Under the pieces are notes generated by a model. That model was not told where the DNA came from. It did no database searches and saw only the letters and a list, made by a program, of their open reading frames with translations. Both the position numbers and the translations under genes were made by a program. Positions 47,511-60,930 of a DNA stretch of 64,000 bases are shown in pieces; position 1 is the first letter of the stretch; the number at the start of each line of letters is the position of its first letter. The DNA is from Apostichopus japonicus (Eukaryota; Echinodermata; Holothuroidea; Aspidochirotida; Stichopodidae), in NCBI RefSeq assembly GCF_037975245.1, contig NC_092576.1, positions 2,165,501 through 2,229,500 of the forward strand. The letters run 5' to 3'.

Positions 47511-49680
47511 AAACCACGGTAGTTTATCACCCGCCAGGGTAAAACCTAATACTAATATAGTAAGAAATATCTGGTACAAACTAAGATAAGGTGTATTGTT
47601 GCCAGGAATGAATAAAGGTCAGCCTTTACCATGCAACCATATAATTATAGGCTTCAGTAAATAACTAGTAAGCCTGATCAGTAGTACAATGTGTCAACCG
47701 AAAAAAAAACAACATATATTTTACTTTGAAGGAGAGCAAATAGTAAAACGTAGCTTATCTGTATTTCAAGATTATACGTGAAGGGATTATACACTAGTCT
47801 AGTATATATGCAATTTCGGTCCTCCAAAAAAGTGTAGTGAAATGTAAGCTTACTGGTTTTTATGGAATTTAGACCATCCATACTCCATGAAGTTGAGTGT
47901 AAGAAACCCGAATAAGTTTGTTTTAAGGACATTCACTTTCCCAGGAAGTGGAAGTGGTTACACTCTGGAAATGTTACACAAGACGTCATCAGACGTCATA
48001 ATGCATTATCATAATTAGTAAATTGCCTTAATTATTTTTGTAAGTCATAGCTCATTTAAGTTCAGCAATTTGGAAGTGTTAAACATTAAAAGCCCTGTAG
48101 CTGGATAATTTTGTTTCAAGTAGAGACTTCTAATTTGCTTCAAGTCAATGGTTGTTTAATATTAGCAGAATTAAATCCGTAAAAACATTTCTTATTAATT
48201 AAGGAGTGGCCAGTAATAAGCTTTGGGTTTTAGACATACATTTTGTGCACGGACATGGTGTACAGCAAAGCACATGATTGTTCATATCTTAATTGATATT
48301 GTTTTAATGAATTTGAGAAGGATTTACATTTATCCTAATTAGTTATTACTGAAAGTTTACACTATTTCAGGATGATATTTTTTCATTGCTCTCAGTATCA
48401 TGGTATACACCCATGATCTCACCATACCTAAATGGTCATTTGGTCCTAAGTTTAATTAAAAATAGTTAACAATATCTTAAACTTCTGTAAATTCTCAATA
48501 TGAAAGACCTAGGGGTTTAACTTGTCATAAACCACTTAACCGTAACTTATTACAATTGAACCTTTAGTGCTTGTTATGGCAACAAACATATTTAGTGACA
48601 TATATTGTTTAAATTGTTCCCAAATATGATGCTGATGGAAGGTCATTTGAGTTCAACATTGGTCAAAGTCTGAAAACTTTGTTAGCTTCCAACTGTCATA
48701 ATTCTAAATGTTATAGGATTTGACCTTTCCTGTGTTAATTAGATGAGAGGGTCTCCATTTGCACTAATGACTATTATTTGTCATCGACATTCAGAGGGGT
48801 AATACCTATGCAATGACTAAGTTATCTGGTGTGATGTTCTGGTACTTGACTTCAGGACACAATTTCCTCAGTTTTTCTACATATCAATCAGGTGTATTCT
48901 GTTGATTTCATCCAAATTTGCTAAAGAACTGCTTTCTTACCCAGGATCAATAGTCAAAAACTGAATAAATATCTATAGAAGTGACGCTCAGCTTTGGATG
49001 ATATCCTTGGTTTTAAGGGGTTATTTTTCACAGGGTCCCATGGTAAGTTACTTCCTGCAGTTATAAATCACTATGTACAGCTCTCCATGCATCACGGCAT
49101 TCGGAAGTACGCTCTGGAAAATAAAAAAGCAAAAGTCGCAATGATTTGCCAACGAGTCAGTCATTTATGCTCGACTCAAATCATTAGAAGAAAGCAATGA
49201 AGTTAATGTGAAGAACCCACGGCGTCCCATATGCTAGATTTAATTGCTTCTTATGTCACCACTTTTAACCACTCTACCATAGCACTGGTTGCATATAAAT
49301 ATCATCTAACCGTTAGTTAGTTAGTGTTTTTATTCTTTCTAGAATAATCTTTATATTTTATCAAGTATCTTTCATACATTTGTAGGTCTCATTTTGTTAA
49401 GTCTGTTATGACTGTTTTTTTTACAGTTTATTGTTAAACTATTCAGTTTTGTAAATTTCAAGTTCGTAATGAAGAAGGGATAAGTGTAAAAATACAGAGC
49501 AGCATGAAGTATAGTTCATCATTCTTGATATGTAAGGTGTGTATTGTAATGCTTGTATCTTTAGGATCACATCAGAACAATCATTTAATATGGATCTTCT
49601 TGGACGTGTGCATGAATATGATGAATGAATTCAAATTGCAATATGAGATCAGGAATATTTTGATCTGAACTAAAGACTTG
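47511..49680. other. Unit 2-specific segment in place of the SDR pseudogene
   Basis: No similarity to the 8.05-13.33 kb of unit 1 that occupies the equivalent position. Contains a 68-codon plus-strand open frame (48994-49200) that I do not recognise, with no repeats or splice pattern to support it. Could be an insertion, or ancestral sequence replaced in unit 1. Confidence 0.6.
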
Positions 49681-52600
49681 TTTTGTCCCTTTTTATGGTT
49701 GTTTTCTTTCTGACAAGTCTATGCAATAGAACCTGGGTTATTCGCACCACTTTATATTGGATATCCGTATATGAAATCTTACCATACTTGTGTTTCTTCA
49801 TGCAAAGAAGGCTACTAACCGGCTTATATGACCGGAGGTCACCCCTTATAAAATGCTTCATTCGTACAAAAGTTCTGCCCTCTAATCAGTCGTGCGGACT
49901 TTGCATTCCCCTCCCCTGTGTAACCAGTATACATTTACAGTCGATGTACCTATTTAGAGTGTAGCATATTATAATTTAAGAACTGGCATGTGCTTGTTTA
50001 ACGCATCCTCGAGATAAATTAAATCAATGTAGGCTGAGTTCAATTTCTGCTACGAGTCGCCTGCCTTTACAAGGATACAACACACACGCGTATTAAAGTG
50101 ACTACAATGCACAGTATTCTCCTGTAAACCTCGGTGAATTTCAAGACGGAGTACACAAAACAAGATTAATCAATGAAAGTCATTAAAATGTAACACGAAT
50201 GTTATACTTAGTCTACTAATGCAAGAGGCGCGCCCATCTTATACGTGCAAAACGGACCCCCAGCCTACGAGTATAAGAGTGGAGGTTGCATCAAATACTC
50301 CATCAGTTCCCTCATGTCCCATGAACATTAGGGTTGGTGGGGGGGGGGGGGTTCCGGCGTTGAACAAGCTATCCTAAGGGCGTCGTATAATAAAAACATC
50401 GACCAGTCTCTAAGTAAGACGTCAACTAAACCAACATCACTTTAGTAATGTGTGGATATGTATACAAGTAATTTTCTTCTAGAGCTCGTCTCTGTTACAG
50501 ATGTACGGCAGCTTGGAGTGTCTCGGTGAACGGTAGAGTTGCTTGCTAAGTTAGGTGTTTTAAGCAATTTTAGAACAAAGAACAACTGACAGAAACGGGC
50601 GTGGAGTGTACACCAGTCACATCCCTGGGTCTACGCCTGCCCCTCAAACACCCTTCTAGAGAGCAAACCACAACCACGATTTGCCTCCAGCAAACTGTAA
50701 TCTGTATAAACTGCAGCTAGTCATGCAGTGATTCATATTTCAGATTAAATAGGGAAGAATAAAGCTCGCTCGGCCAAGGAAATAGCTTCTCCATTACACC
50801 CGTTTCATTGTTCTGTTGTAACGAACTACTTTGAAACTATACGTCACAATGTTTTAACATTGTGGCAATTTTCTTCTTCGTGCTGATACACCGTCTTGTC
50901 GAGATTCTAGGACGTTAAATTGCAAATGTAATCGAAAAAATGTGAAAATATGGTTGATTTGTATTTACCTGACATAGCAACCATATTGTCACAAAGTTTA
51001 TAATACAGAAATTATTGTATCAAAAACAAGTGAGAAATTCGACAATAGTTTACTAGAAATATTGACACTACGATCCTTATATACATTTAATTCATCATAG
51101 AGAAAACGTAGAAACGAAAAATAACAAGTACGCGGTAAGTTTCGATTTGTTTAAGTCGTTTTAATGCATTTTACAGCACAATGTAAGTTTGTGAACAAGA
51201 TATAGTACTTAAGTTGGTAACACTTTAGTTAACCTCATTAAGTTACAAGTATACTCTGGCCCGTATAGCGAAGCCGAGGTTCAGGGAGGTGCACTCTCTT
51301 CAGCTCCCTCCCCTCTGTTACGATCATGTGTAAAACTACTTCACAAGTTACTGGATATGGGTATTGTGCTCTTCCTAACATTTTTGGTGACCCTTTAACT
51401 CAAAATACATAGCAACGGGTCTTAGTATCCTACATTTTCATGAAAGCTGCATGTTACGGAAGATTCTAACTTCCACCATTTTGAGCAGTTCGCCTTGTTA
51501 GATTTATGAAATAAAACGGCGTTATGTTGCCTTGTATTGGCTCCATTGCCACCCCAAATTTTGGATCATTACGGAAGTGGCAAATGCTGGTAAGTCTAGT
51601 TTTGATCTAAAACTGAAGAACATTTTCCAGTAATTTAACTAGACATGATCTTCAGACACTCGAGACTATCGCTTGAATGGTATCATACGTTACAACCAGT
51701 TTTGTATAAATGAAAGTGTAAACGCAAAATGCAGCTTTTACATGAAGGATATCATGTCCACTACAACTTTCAAAATATTTATTACTTTACTATAAGAAAG
51801 TGCTTAATTCGATATTTAGCTCTAGTAATGAATGAATAATTGTAATGTTAGCAAGCATATTGTTAAGTTCACTGCGACATGCGATACAATTGAATCCTTG
51901 TAATAGTTTGTAATAATAATAACACATTACAAAGCGATGATATTGAAAAGCTCTTGTAGAATGTTTTGCAGTTATTTAATTGATTATATTGTTACTTCTT
52001 TTAACGAGAAAAAGTATCAAGCACTCTGGAACTTTTGAAAACGACTGAGTTTGTCCTTGAAATATTTGTTAATAATAATTTACTGTCAGTAATGACGAAG
52101 TCCCTATTTTGAAATAAAGGCTTTTGTGAAATAATTTTGGTATTGTTATTATAATTTACGGTTAATGTAATTTTTTGATGAGATAAAAAACAATCTTAAT
52201 ACAAATAATACAATTTCCACTATACTATGCATGGTAAATTACATTGCGTGATATTCCTCGTCAAATTTGCAGCTAATCGACTGATCTTGCTCGCCCCTGA
52301 AAAATTTACTCAATGAAAACGCTCTTACATCCTGTATCAATAATATACGTTTATTAAAAAGAATATTAACTGCGCTGAAAATCTCGAAATATTCATAACA
52401 TTACAGTAACACACCTTTTTGTCTTATCATTACTGGAGATGTGTTTTATTGAAACACTATACGTTTATTAAAAGAATATTAACCGCGCTGAAAATCTCGA
52501 TATATTCATAACATTACAGTAACACACCTTTTTGTATTATCATTACTGGAGATGTGTTTTATTGAAAAGCTACAAAGAGCAGCTCAACATTGCTAGCTAC

Positions 52601-54982
52601 TTGTTATTAATGATAAGACCTCGCCATTAACACGAATAAAATACAGTGTACTGTGATGTTCATCTTTTCACTCTTTTGACACATTTTCTATACATTAGGT
52701 CGAAATGCTAAGAGGCGAGAACTATACTGTTTTTTTCAAAAGTAGATCTAACCTCCCTTAAACATTCCAGATAACTCCAAAGTATTGAAGAGTGCTAAAT
52801 TAAATCATAACACAACATATTCAAAAGTAAGCTTTATTGTAATGAATACTGGGATAATACCATTTGTAGCGACACTTTATAATTAACTTTTTTGGCAGAG
52901 GAATGTATACTGCAATATAGGAGCGCAATTTGTTTTATTCTGTAAATATAATACATTTACATAAAAACAAATGATAGAAGGAGCAATTGTTACAGACAAA
53001 AATAACTAAATGTTTCAAAAGCTGTCCGATCCTCCCATTTAGCATTCTAAATCTTCAAAATATTGAGATGGGCTAAGTTTTTCAAGGAAAATGTTTAAAA
53101 AAAAAGAAGAAGCTATATACAGCAGCATTTCTTAAGCCATTGTTATTAATTATAAAATGCGTGTTTTGAAAAAATAACATAACGTCAGCACTGATATTTC
53201 CAAATATGTGATTTCTTTGAAAGGTCAATCACTACTGACGTGGAATTACACCATGTTCACATTACATAACGTTTCACCTCTGACATTAGCAATTATTACT
53301 AAATATTGCGTAGCATATAGGTTACACAATAAAATGGCTAAATGGAAAGCTATGTACAAACACAAATTCTTTAGATATTGTAGTCATTTATATTATGCTG
53401 TTATAAACATTGTCAAGTCTTTTGAAGTTTGGAAGATGATTAATTTTCTTTAAAGGTCTAAAGTTACTAAAAGTTTCAAAAGTAGGCGTACAGTCTTTCT
53501 CTATATCTCTTACTCTGTAAGTTTCGAACCTGATCCAAGTTATCGAGAAATGACACCTTAGATGATGAAATTACAAAGCTTAAGGAAATCCTTAGTGGAT
53601 AGATGGTACGACATATGCTTCTTGCAGCTGTATAATGAATGGTAATCATTTGACCATCTACCATATATAGATGAGAGAGTAAATTTAAACCTTACATATG
53701 ACTAAACTAAATGGTGTATAAAGCACCTGGATTGTTATAAAGTAAATAGTTATATCTAAATGGATCTTTTAAAGGATGGATAAGTTGTAGTAATGGTTGA
53801 TTTATTAAAGTTACCGTTAAAAAAAGTATCGTAATCCATCACGCATTAATTTTGTAAGCAAAATCACAATCTGCTATTCTGATAAGTAGCTATGCGCACA
53901 CCTTGCCATGTCATTTACAATCACCATATTTCCACATTTTTTTCCGTTTTTTTTGGGGGGTACAGGTGGAAACACTTTACTAGTAAAAAAAAATCATTGT
54001 CGTAGAATGCAGTAATATTTTAGTTTCCAGAAGGTCGGAAATTATTTATACTGTTACCTTTCCATTCACGATATATAAGACTATTGAAAAATTAAAAATT
54101 ATCTTCTGTAATACAAAAATTTTGATTTTCGAGTCAACTTGACTGTTGGCATTCATATTTATATTTTACTGATACCTTTAAATAGATAACAACTCACATA
54201 AACCAAAAGAAAATACATCGTGGAAAAATATGTAAACGAAAATGATTTCAAAGCACTGATTACATTCACCACATAAACTATAATAATTAAATTCAACAGT
54301 GATTAATTGTAATTTTAATTAATTGTCTACAGTTAATTTATCTTATGTTATTCATTTTTAAATCTATCTACAGGTAACATTATACGAAGATCTACCTGCA
54401 AGTTTTACCAATCGAATGTTCCTTACTTTATCTTTTCTATCAACTTACTATGCCTTACAGGGTTCCAGTGTAATTGGAAGCAGTAAGGCAATGTAGACCT
54501 GCATCAAACATTAATTGGCAGGTTATGTTTAGGAGCACGATATTAAAGAAAATATATATAAATGATATTAGTGACTTGATACATTCGGTGCATCCCTAAG
54601 CCAGTTTCAATTAAAATATTTGTAATTTTAATGTCTTTCAATGTGTTACTGTAACTCAAGTTCATCTACAGAATATAGGTGAATGCAAGTTCACACAAAA
54701 ATAGTTCTTATCATTTCCGCTACTTTGAGACTCATAGAGCTAATCATTACGATGGTCCAAAATACAACCTTGCTAAGGCTGCGTCCTTAACTCTAAATAC
54801 TTTGATTCATATGAAACGACAAGAGAATTTGAAGATGCTAAGAATGGTCAGACTTGGAGGAAAGATAACCCTCAGTGAGATTCATGTTGTCCTGGAGAAT
54901 TTCCTGTTGTTTAACTCGACAATAAAGAACGACCTAGACAAACGCTGGGCAGAGACACTGTCGGCTATATCGGCTTATGTTC
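49681..54982. other. 3' flank of gene C; paralogous to about 13.3-18.16 kb
   Basis: Intergenic sequence, AT-rich, with a run of about 13 G at 50,338 and the local duplication at 52,347. A plus-strand 115-codon open frame (54679-55026) runs antisense across the gene C terminal exon and its 3' flank. No convincing gene otherwise. Confidence 0.55.
52347..52573. repeat. Local tandem duplication (114-bp period), unit 2 only
   Basis: Two nearly identical copies starting at 52,347 and 52,461 (ACGTTTATTAAAA...). Unit 1 has a single diverged copy near 15,690-15,790. Confidence 0.95.
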
Positions 54983-55019
54983 TTAGGAGGCATTGTATGT
55001 CATTTGCCAGTCTTCGTCG
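54983..55019 (-). CDS. Gene C exon 12 (terminal)
   Basis: Acceptor CTTTACTTACTCAACAG, then DEDWQMTYNAS and TAA at 54985-54983. Same length and stop position as gene B exon 12, with several substitutions. Confidence 0.68.
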
Positions 55020-55929
55020 CTGTTGAGTAAGTAAAGGGGAGAGATGTTACCATGTGTCAAATGATGACGTCATTTTTAAAAGCTAATTGATTTATGTTCT
55101 TTAATTAATATGGCTATTCAATCTAGGCTGGTAGAATTTCTAGTACCTCATATTTTAGAACATTAATATAAGATGGTTTCAACATACATAAATAATTTCT
55201 TATGTTGATCTCCATTCATTCAAACCACGATGTTCTTCTTCTCATCTTTTATGTTTTCGGTTAACTTTCTTTTGATATTTCTATAGAAAAAGGGGTTTGT
55301 GGTGGGGGTCATGATCATTGTACTTTGTATGTTATTTCTCACTTTGATTTGATTTTTTTTATAAAGATACAAATCAAGACACATGGTCTTGGGATAACAC
55401 AGAAAAGAGTGTCCAGACTTATTTCCTATGTTGTCCCCCAGTGTACATTTGACAACAATTATTCCTTAGAGTTTGTATTTTACTATCCATGTTCATGGAG
55501 ATTTTCACTAGTCGGTATTTTAAATAATTCAAGATTTAGATAAATTGCAATAGGTTAACGAATTATGATTGATTGGTGGAATGCCAAACAAGGATTATTT
55601 AAAATGAATTTTTACACATGAATTATGTCAAATTTTATTTGTTTACAATTTGAATGGTTTACATCAGTAAACAATTGCTTTTCGCAAGTTCATTATATGA
55701 CATAATATAGTCTAATAGCATGACACTTAGTGAATTGATTCATTTAGAGTCTGAAACTTTTGCAAGCTTAAATTCCTCCAAAGTATGGACCGTAGATTTT
55801 GATAAACTTTGCAGCACTAGATTTTATTTCAAGAAAACGTTATAATAATGCAAGGGCACGTAATAAATCACTTCATTAAGGGTTTGTTTCGTCTAGTTTA
55901 TGGGCAAAAAATAGTGAGTGTTGATATAC

Positions 55930-55955
55930 CTGTAAAAATCCCGGAAGGCTTCGAC
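55930..55955 (-). CDS. Gene C exon 11 (26-bp micro-exon)
   Basis: Acceptor TTCACTTATAG, donor ACAG|GTATAT. Reads VEAFRDFY plus two bases. Confidence 0.68.
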
Positions 55956-56554
55956 CTATAAGTGAAACAGTTAAATAATAATATAGAAATATTTGAAAAA
56001 TACCGATTATGGTATTATTATTCGTTAATACTGTAAGATATACTATGCAGCACTGGAGACAACAAACTAGATGTGCTGTATATAATATGATATACGGAGA
56101 TATCATGATTAACTCTCATGGTGCATTTACGGAGCAAATTTTTCATGGCATATATAGCCTCACTTATATCTTTTTTTTTTAGATGAGAAAGGATAAATTA
56201 TCAGAGTTGCACTGGATTTCTTTAAAAACATGTAGTCCTGATATTAATGAACGCCAGAATATTCAAATAAATATTTACAAATAGAATGTTTAGCTGCTTA
56301 GTGACAGTGATGCAGAAATAATGCCGTTAATATACTTATTTCATTTTATTACACTCAATCTGTATGAATGCAACCAACATACATCGAAACAGCAATGGTG
56401 CAGGTTAATATTTTTAAACCAAACTCAATCATCTCAATAATTATCGATTACTGGTGAGAACTTGCAAGCCTTCTTCATCTCTACACACACTCCCACATTC
56501 ACACCCAACACATACACAGACATTTCCAAATCTGACGAATATTCAATGCTTTAC

Positions 56555-56602
56555 CTCATTTGCATAATCAGCATCCGTTATTTCATCCTTAACTTCCAAC
56601 AT
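56555..56602 (-). CDS. Gene C exon 10 (48-bp tail exon)
   Basis: Acceptor TTTAATTACAG, donor GAG|GTAAAG. Reads MLEVKDEITDADYANE; identical to gene B except one residue. Confidence 0.78.
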
Positions 56603-58493
56603 CTGTAATTAAAGCATATGAAAATCGACAATGAATTATATGTTCATTAAGGCATTGTTAAAGCATGAAACGTGAAAAGAAAATATCGACAAGTGTTGAT
56701 AAACGAAGCGTGAGTCCAGCGGAGGGGGGGGGGGGGGGCAGGGCAGTGGGCATTTGTCCACTGAAACTAGAAAGTCCCCTAGTCGAGGTCCAGGCCCACA
56801 GAAATGCTGAGGTTTACACTACCTTTGTGCTAAAATTGGGCTAAACTTTAACCTGCAATAATTCATATACTGAAATATAGAGTTGTCTACATAGAGTTGT
56901 CTAGATAGACATCCCAATCTCCTCTCCTGCCTACATTGCCCCCCTTCCTTGCATCTACCTCTACCTCCCTCTCTTTAGTTGTATACTTAGAATAGTTCAC
57001 ACTCGGGGATGATCCTTCCTTTATCTCGCCGTGCAGGGGATGCTGTCCTGGGGAAGGGGTATATTTGTGTTATGTAAGGTCACTACGGTGGTTTACATGC
57101 AAACTGGTGGTCTAATCAGTGAACTGCAGATATGTTTAGGAATTCCCATTCTTTAATGAGTGATTCTTAATTTGTAATGCACTTTGCATAAAACATTGAG
57201 TTTTAGTAGATAATTTATATTGGCATATACCACCATAATGATTTACAAAAAATAGTTGAAAGTTCCAACCTTTCGTCTATGGTCACCCTTAGCATCCCCG
57301 TAAATAATTATTAATTTATATTTTGTTTTTATTTATTATATTTTGGGGGCTGTGGCATGGGTGACATGGCAACCCCTGGCTGGTACCCGGGGCGGACCGA
57401 TCGCTTAGTAAACCGCTGCCTTTATTTTCTCTCGTTATTCTCCCTTATTTCCTTTTCTTCCTTTTTCTCTCCTTCCTAATTTCTTCTCTTTCCTTCATTT
57501 TGCCAACTGGTGCATAGTTTTGCCGAATGCATTACTGAATGGGGCGGGGTGGGGGGGGGGGGTTGTCACAACCCCATACCCCTTCTGGTTGCGGCCCTTT
57601 GCACAATGGGTATTTCTATTCTTGTGTTATATACTGCAGCCTTGCCTTACCTCACTATACACATTTATATATCAAAGTCGATATATGTAACATTTTAAGC
57701 TAGGGAGTTTAAAATCAAGGAACAAATTATAATTTAGTAGTCACTTTAGTTTTGTTCTTGGGTCATCCGTTCTATAATTTCTTTGCTATCAACATGTTTG
57801 AGTTATTCTTTTTGTGTTCAAATGGAATTGAGAAGCTTTTATGCGAAGAAAAGAGTGAAATTAGTGTCTATAACTTGGCTTTCATGGAACATTTCTGTTC
57901 AACAGCTTTAATGAAGACATGGAAATAGCTAGCTCTTCTGTACTTAAGTCCACTTTACGCTGGCAGCGCTTGTAACCATTTACTATTTAATTATCACTCA
58001 GTAGTAACTTTGTATTGATTTCAAAGTAGGGGAGGGGTAGGAAATAGGTCATGACAAATAGGAATTTTCCATGTTCAACCACAATATGTTGCACTCTCTT
58101 GATTTGATCTTCCTTGACGATTTATTGCAGGAAATGCCTAGAAATATTATTAACTTCTGTTAAGACCATAGATCCAAATGGAAAAAAATGAAACAGTGAA
58201 ACATACAGTATTTTAAACTTTCAAAACTGTAAAAAGTAAAATTCTTAAACCAATATCATAATACTCATAAAGAGCAACAGGAATGTCTATCTGCATTATG
58301 CACACCGTCTGGATATTTGTAACGCTTTAGTGTTAAATACAAACTGTTGGCAACAGTTACAATGCATACTAAATGATGAACTTAGGCAGAATTTCAGTTC
58401 TTTTAAACTGTCTACAAAATAGCCTATATCAAAGTTTCGTTTTTAACTGAAGTAAACAATTAAGCGTGATGAAAACTCACACGCACTACTTAC

Positions 58494-58591
58494 AGGAAAG
58501 AATGAATCAGGATCTTTGTTCAGAAGCCAACGACCAGACTGAAGATCCAGAAGATACTTGCGTTCATCAAATCCGTAAGGATCCCAGAAAA
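58494..58591 (-). CDS. Gene C exon 9 (Trp exon)
   Basis: Acceptor TTATTTTAG, donor CCT|GTAAGT, 98 bp. Reads FWDPYGFDERKYL, LDLQSGRWLL, ending DPDSFFP. The LDLQSGRW form is closer to exon 5 of gene B (LLDVQSGKW) than gene B's own exon 9 is. Confidence 0.86.
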
Positions 58592-59699
58592 CTAAAATAA
58601 ATAGAACAGAAGACTATAGTGAATATTGTAACTTGACCATGGATAATTGAGGAACTAGACATTTGTAGTTACCTTTGGGGCCCTGAATTCCCCCACCCCT
58701 TCCCCACCGTCTCATGTACATATAAAAAGAGAATACTTGATATTTACAATTACCCTCATATAATGCCATCACACAAGAAAGATGGAAAGTATACTACCTT
58801 CTGGTGCTTCCGAACTTGATATATGTCCTAATATATTCATTAATAGAAACCGTTATCAATGATAGGTAAATAATCAACAGCTATATAATCAAATACTTTG
58901 TCGATCAGAGACACATAGCACATACAGTTTAAAGTATTTTGGTGTTTTGAATTTGAAGGTATAAATGGCAAAAATGTGGTGGTTATTATAACCTTTACGG
59001 TCTGTTATTTGTAAATTTCAGTTACTATGGAATTATGTGGACATAAAAACCAGTGCAAACTAGAAAAAAAATATGATCAAAACAACTTCAACAAAATTAT
59101 GGTACAAAGGAAGATTTAAAGTGTAATTCGGTATCTTAGGAACCAACTGGCTGCTTTATATTATTAGTAAATAGATTACCCCTTTGGGCCTTTTGTCATA
59201 TCGAAAAAGAGACCATTTCACGCATTTTCTGAAACTGCTTTGTTAACTCAAATTTTCTTCTTGACTCTGAGTTGAAAATTTTGGAAGATCAAATCAAATC
59301 AAATCTATCAAATCTATCTGCCTTCTGTTAAGGGAATATTTCGGGATTTCATCCCTATAGATATCGCTAGATATTGCTAGATACAGAACAGTGTCCTTGG
59401 TATTTCTTGAGATTTTTCGGGGCCTGATCTTGGAAAATTGCAAAATCGAGTGTGGTCACACTCCATGTAGGTCAGTGCACGACCTCTAGACGTCACTAAT
59501 ACACAACCCGATCACTTGTTATCGATGAAGTGGTGTGTTGCCGGATTTTGTTAAGGTCTTGGTACTACGGAAGCGATTAGAGGGGCGGGTTGTGGGGCGC
59601 GCGTTTTCATGCAGATGGAAACAATCTCAAATAGTGATGCGTCCGTCACTGGCTACCCTGTGTATATAATAGGGATCAGCACTGTAGTTACGGTATGTC

Positions 59700-59880
59700 A
59701 CTGTTCCTCTTTCTCTTCCCGGTTTCTTGGCGTTTTTCTTCTACTCCCTTCTTTCTCCCTTTTCTCTCTTTCTTCTCTTCTTTTCCTTCCTTCCTCTCCT
59801 CCTCCGCTTTCCCCCCCCCCCTTCTATTTTCGCTTTTATCTTCTCTCTTCTTTTTTTTCTCTCCTCTTTTTCTTACCCAG
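59700..59880. repeat. Polypyrimidine tract
   Basis: About 180 bases almost entirely C and T, including a run of about 10 C at 59,812. It leaves all three plus frames open by composition alone. Confidence 0.93.
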
Positions 59881-60930
59881 GGGGCCCGCCCGCGAATATT
59901 TTTTTCCCAAACTGAACTGACACTGAAATTATTTTCTCGATTCTGATTGGCTGATCAATACCGGAATGGTAGTCGGCGTTTATGAATGAATGTATGTGAC
60001 ACTGTTAGTGTTGATCATACCAATCATCATGGGCCGCATCATGTCAAAAATACGTGTCACGCCATATACAGGCTAAGTTAAAGTATGTAGGCCTAAGTGT
60101 GCCTACATGTAGATACAATGTGAGGCTTCCAGTTATCAAGAGCTACTGTAAGGGCGGTAGGGCCTATATTAGTGAATTTTGAGATCTCGAACTAGTACGA
60201 ATACGTATATACGGTTAATGCAGGCCTACTATGTCACCATGTATAAGAACTTCTGATTGTGCAGGTAAACATATGTGGTTACGTACGTATAGGTTATAAG
60301 CTATATACAACTAGTTAACAAGTCAAAAGACACAGACATATCGTCAATGAAATGCCATGTTTGTGTACACTCACTGGCTGACACACACTCGCTCGCGCGT
60401 CTTCATGGCCACTACATATTCGACTAGGCCTATCATGATTCATTGACTGAATGCATTTTGAATTTATGATTATAAAACTAAAAGTATCGCAACCCCGAAT
60501 GTACACAAACACCACGGTACATATGTACATCGGCTACATGTATACAATTACAAATACGTGTGTTTTATTGTGTTGTATACTATACACAGTACAATAGGTT
60601 ACATTACATGTATGTGCTGTGTAGAGCGGAGTCAAGCGAGTAAACAAACGATCGAGGACTGCATATAATGGGCGCAGTAGTTGGGAATAGTTGCTTCACT
60701 GTATACTTTCGTTCAAATATACCTACCAAAAGTTCTGCAAAGTTGCTAATGTGAATATCTTGAATTTGATTGTGTTGATCATACTGATATCGACAGATTA
60801 TGGAGGATCCATGTTGAAAACTAAAGTATATCACGTGCTCGCTGATAACCAATCAGAATCGAGGAAATAATTTCAGTGTCAGTTCAGTTTGGGAAAAAAA
60901 TATTCGCGGCCCGCCCCAACGCCACCCTCC
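59880..60930. mobile_element. Non-autonomous DNA-transposon-like element with 59-bp terminal inverted repeats
   Basis: The left arm at 59892-59950 and right arm at 60849-60907 are inverted copies over 59 bp with one mismatch (shared words GCGAATATTTTTTTCCC and TCGATTCTGATTGG). GC-rich, less exact sequence lies outside each arm. No transposase open frame lies between them. Absent from unit 1, so it arrived after duplication or was lost there. Target-site duplication could not be resolved, so superfamily is unassigned. Confidence 0.8.

Larger units (their letters stand above)
55020..58493. other. Introns 9-11 of gene C
   Basis: Paralogous to 18.2-21.7 kb. Holds long G runs (56,722 and 57,549) and a pyrimidine-rich tract (57,418-57,500). 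No gene beyond the two micro-exons. Confidence 0.6.

Noticed and set aside
48994-49200. 68-codon plus-strand frame in the unit 2-specific segment
   Set aside because: No recognisable family, no start context or splice support, no paralogue in unit 1. Kept only as a note in the segment entry.
59609-59946. Overlapping plus-strand proteins rich in Ser, Phe, Leu and Pro
   Set aside because: Produced by the polypyrimidine tract in all three frames. The same holds for 20,296-20,727.
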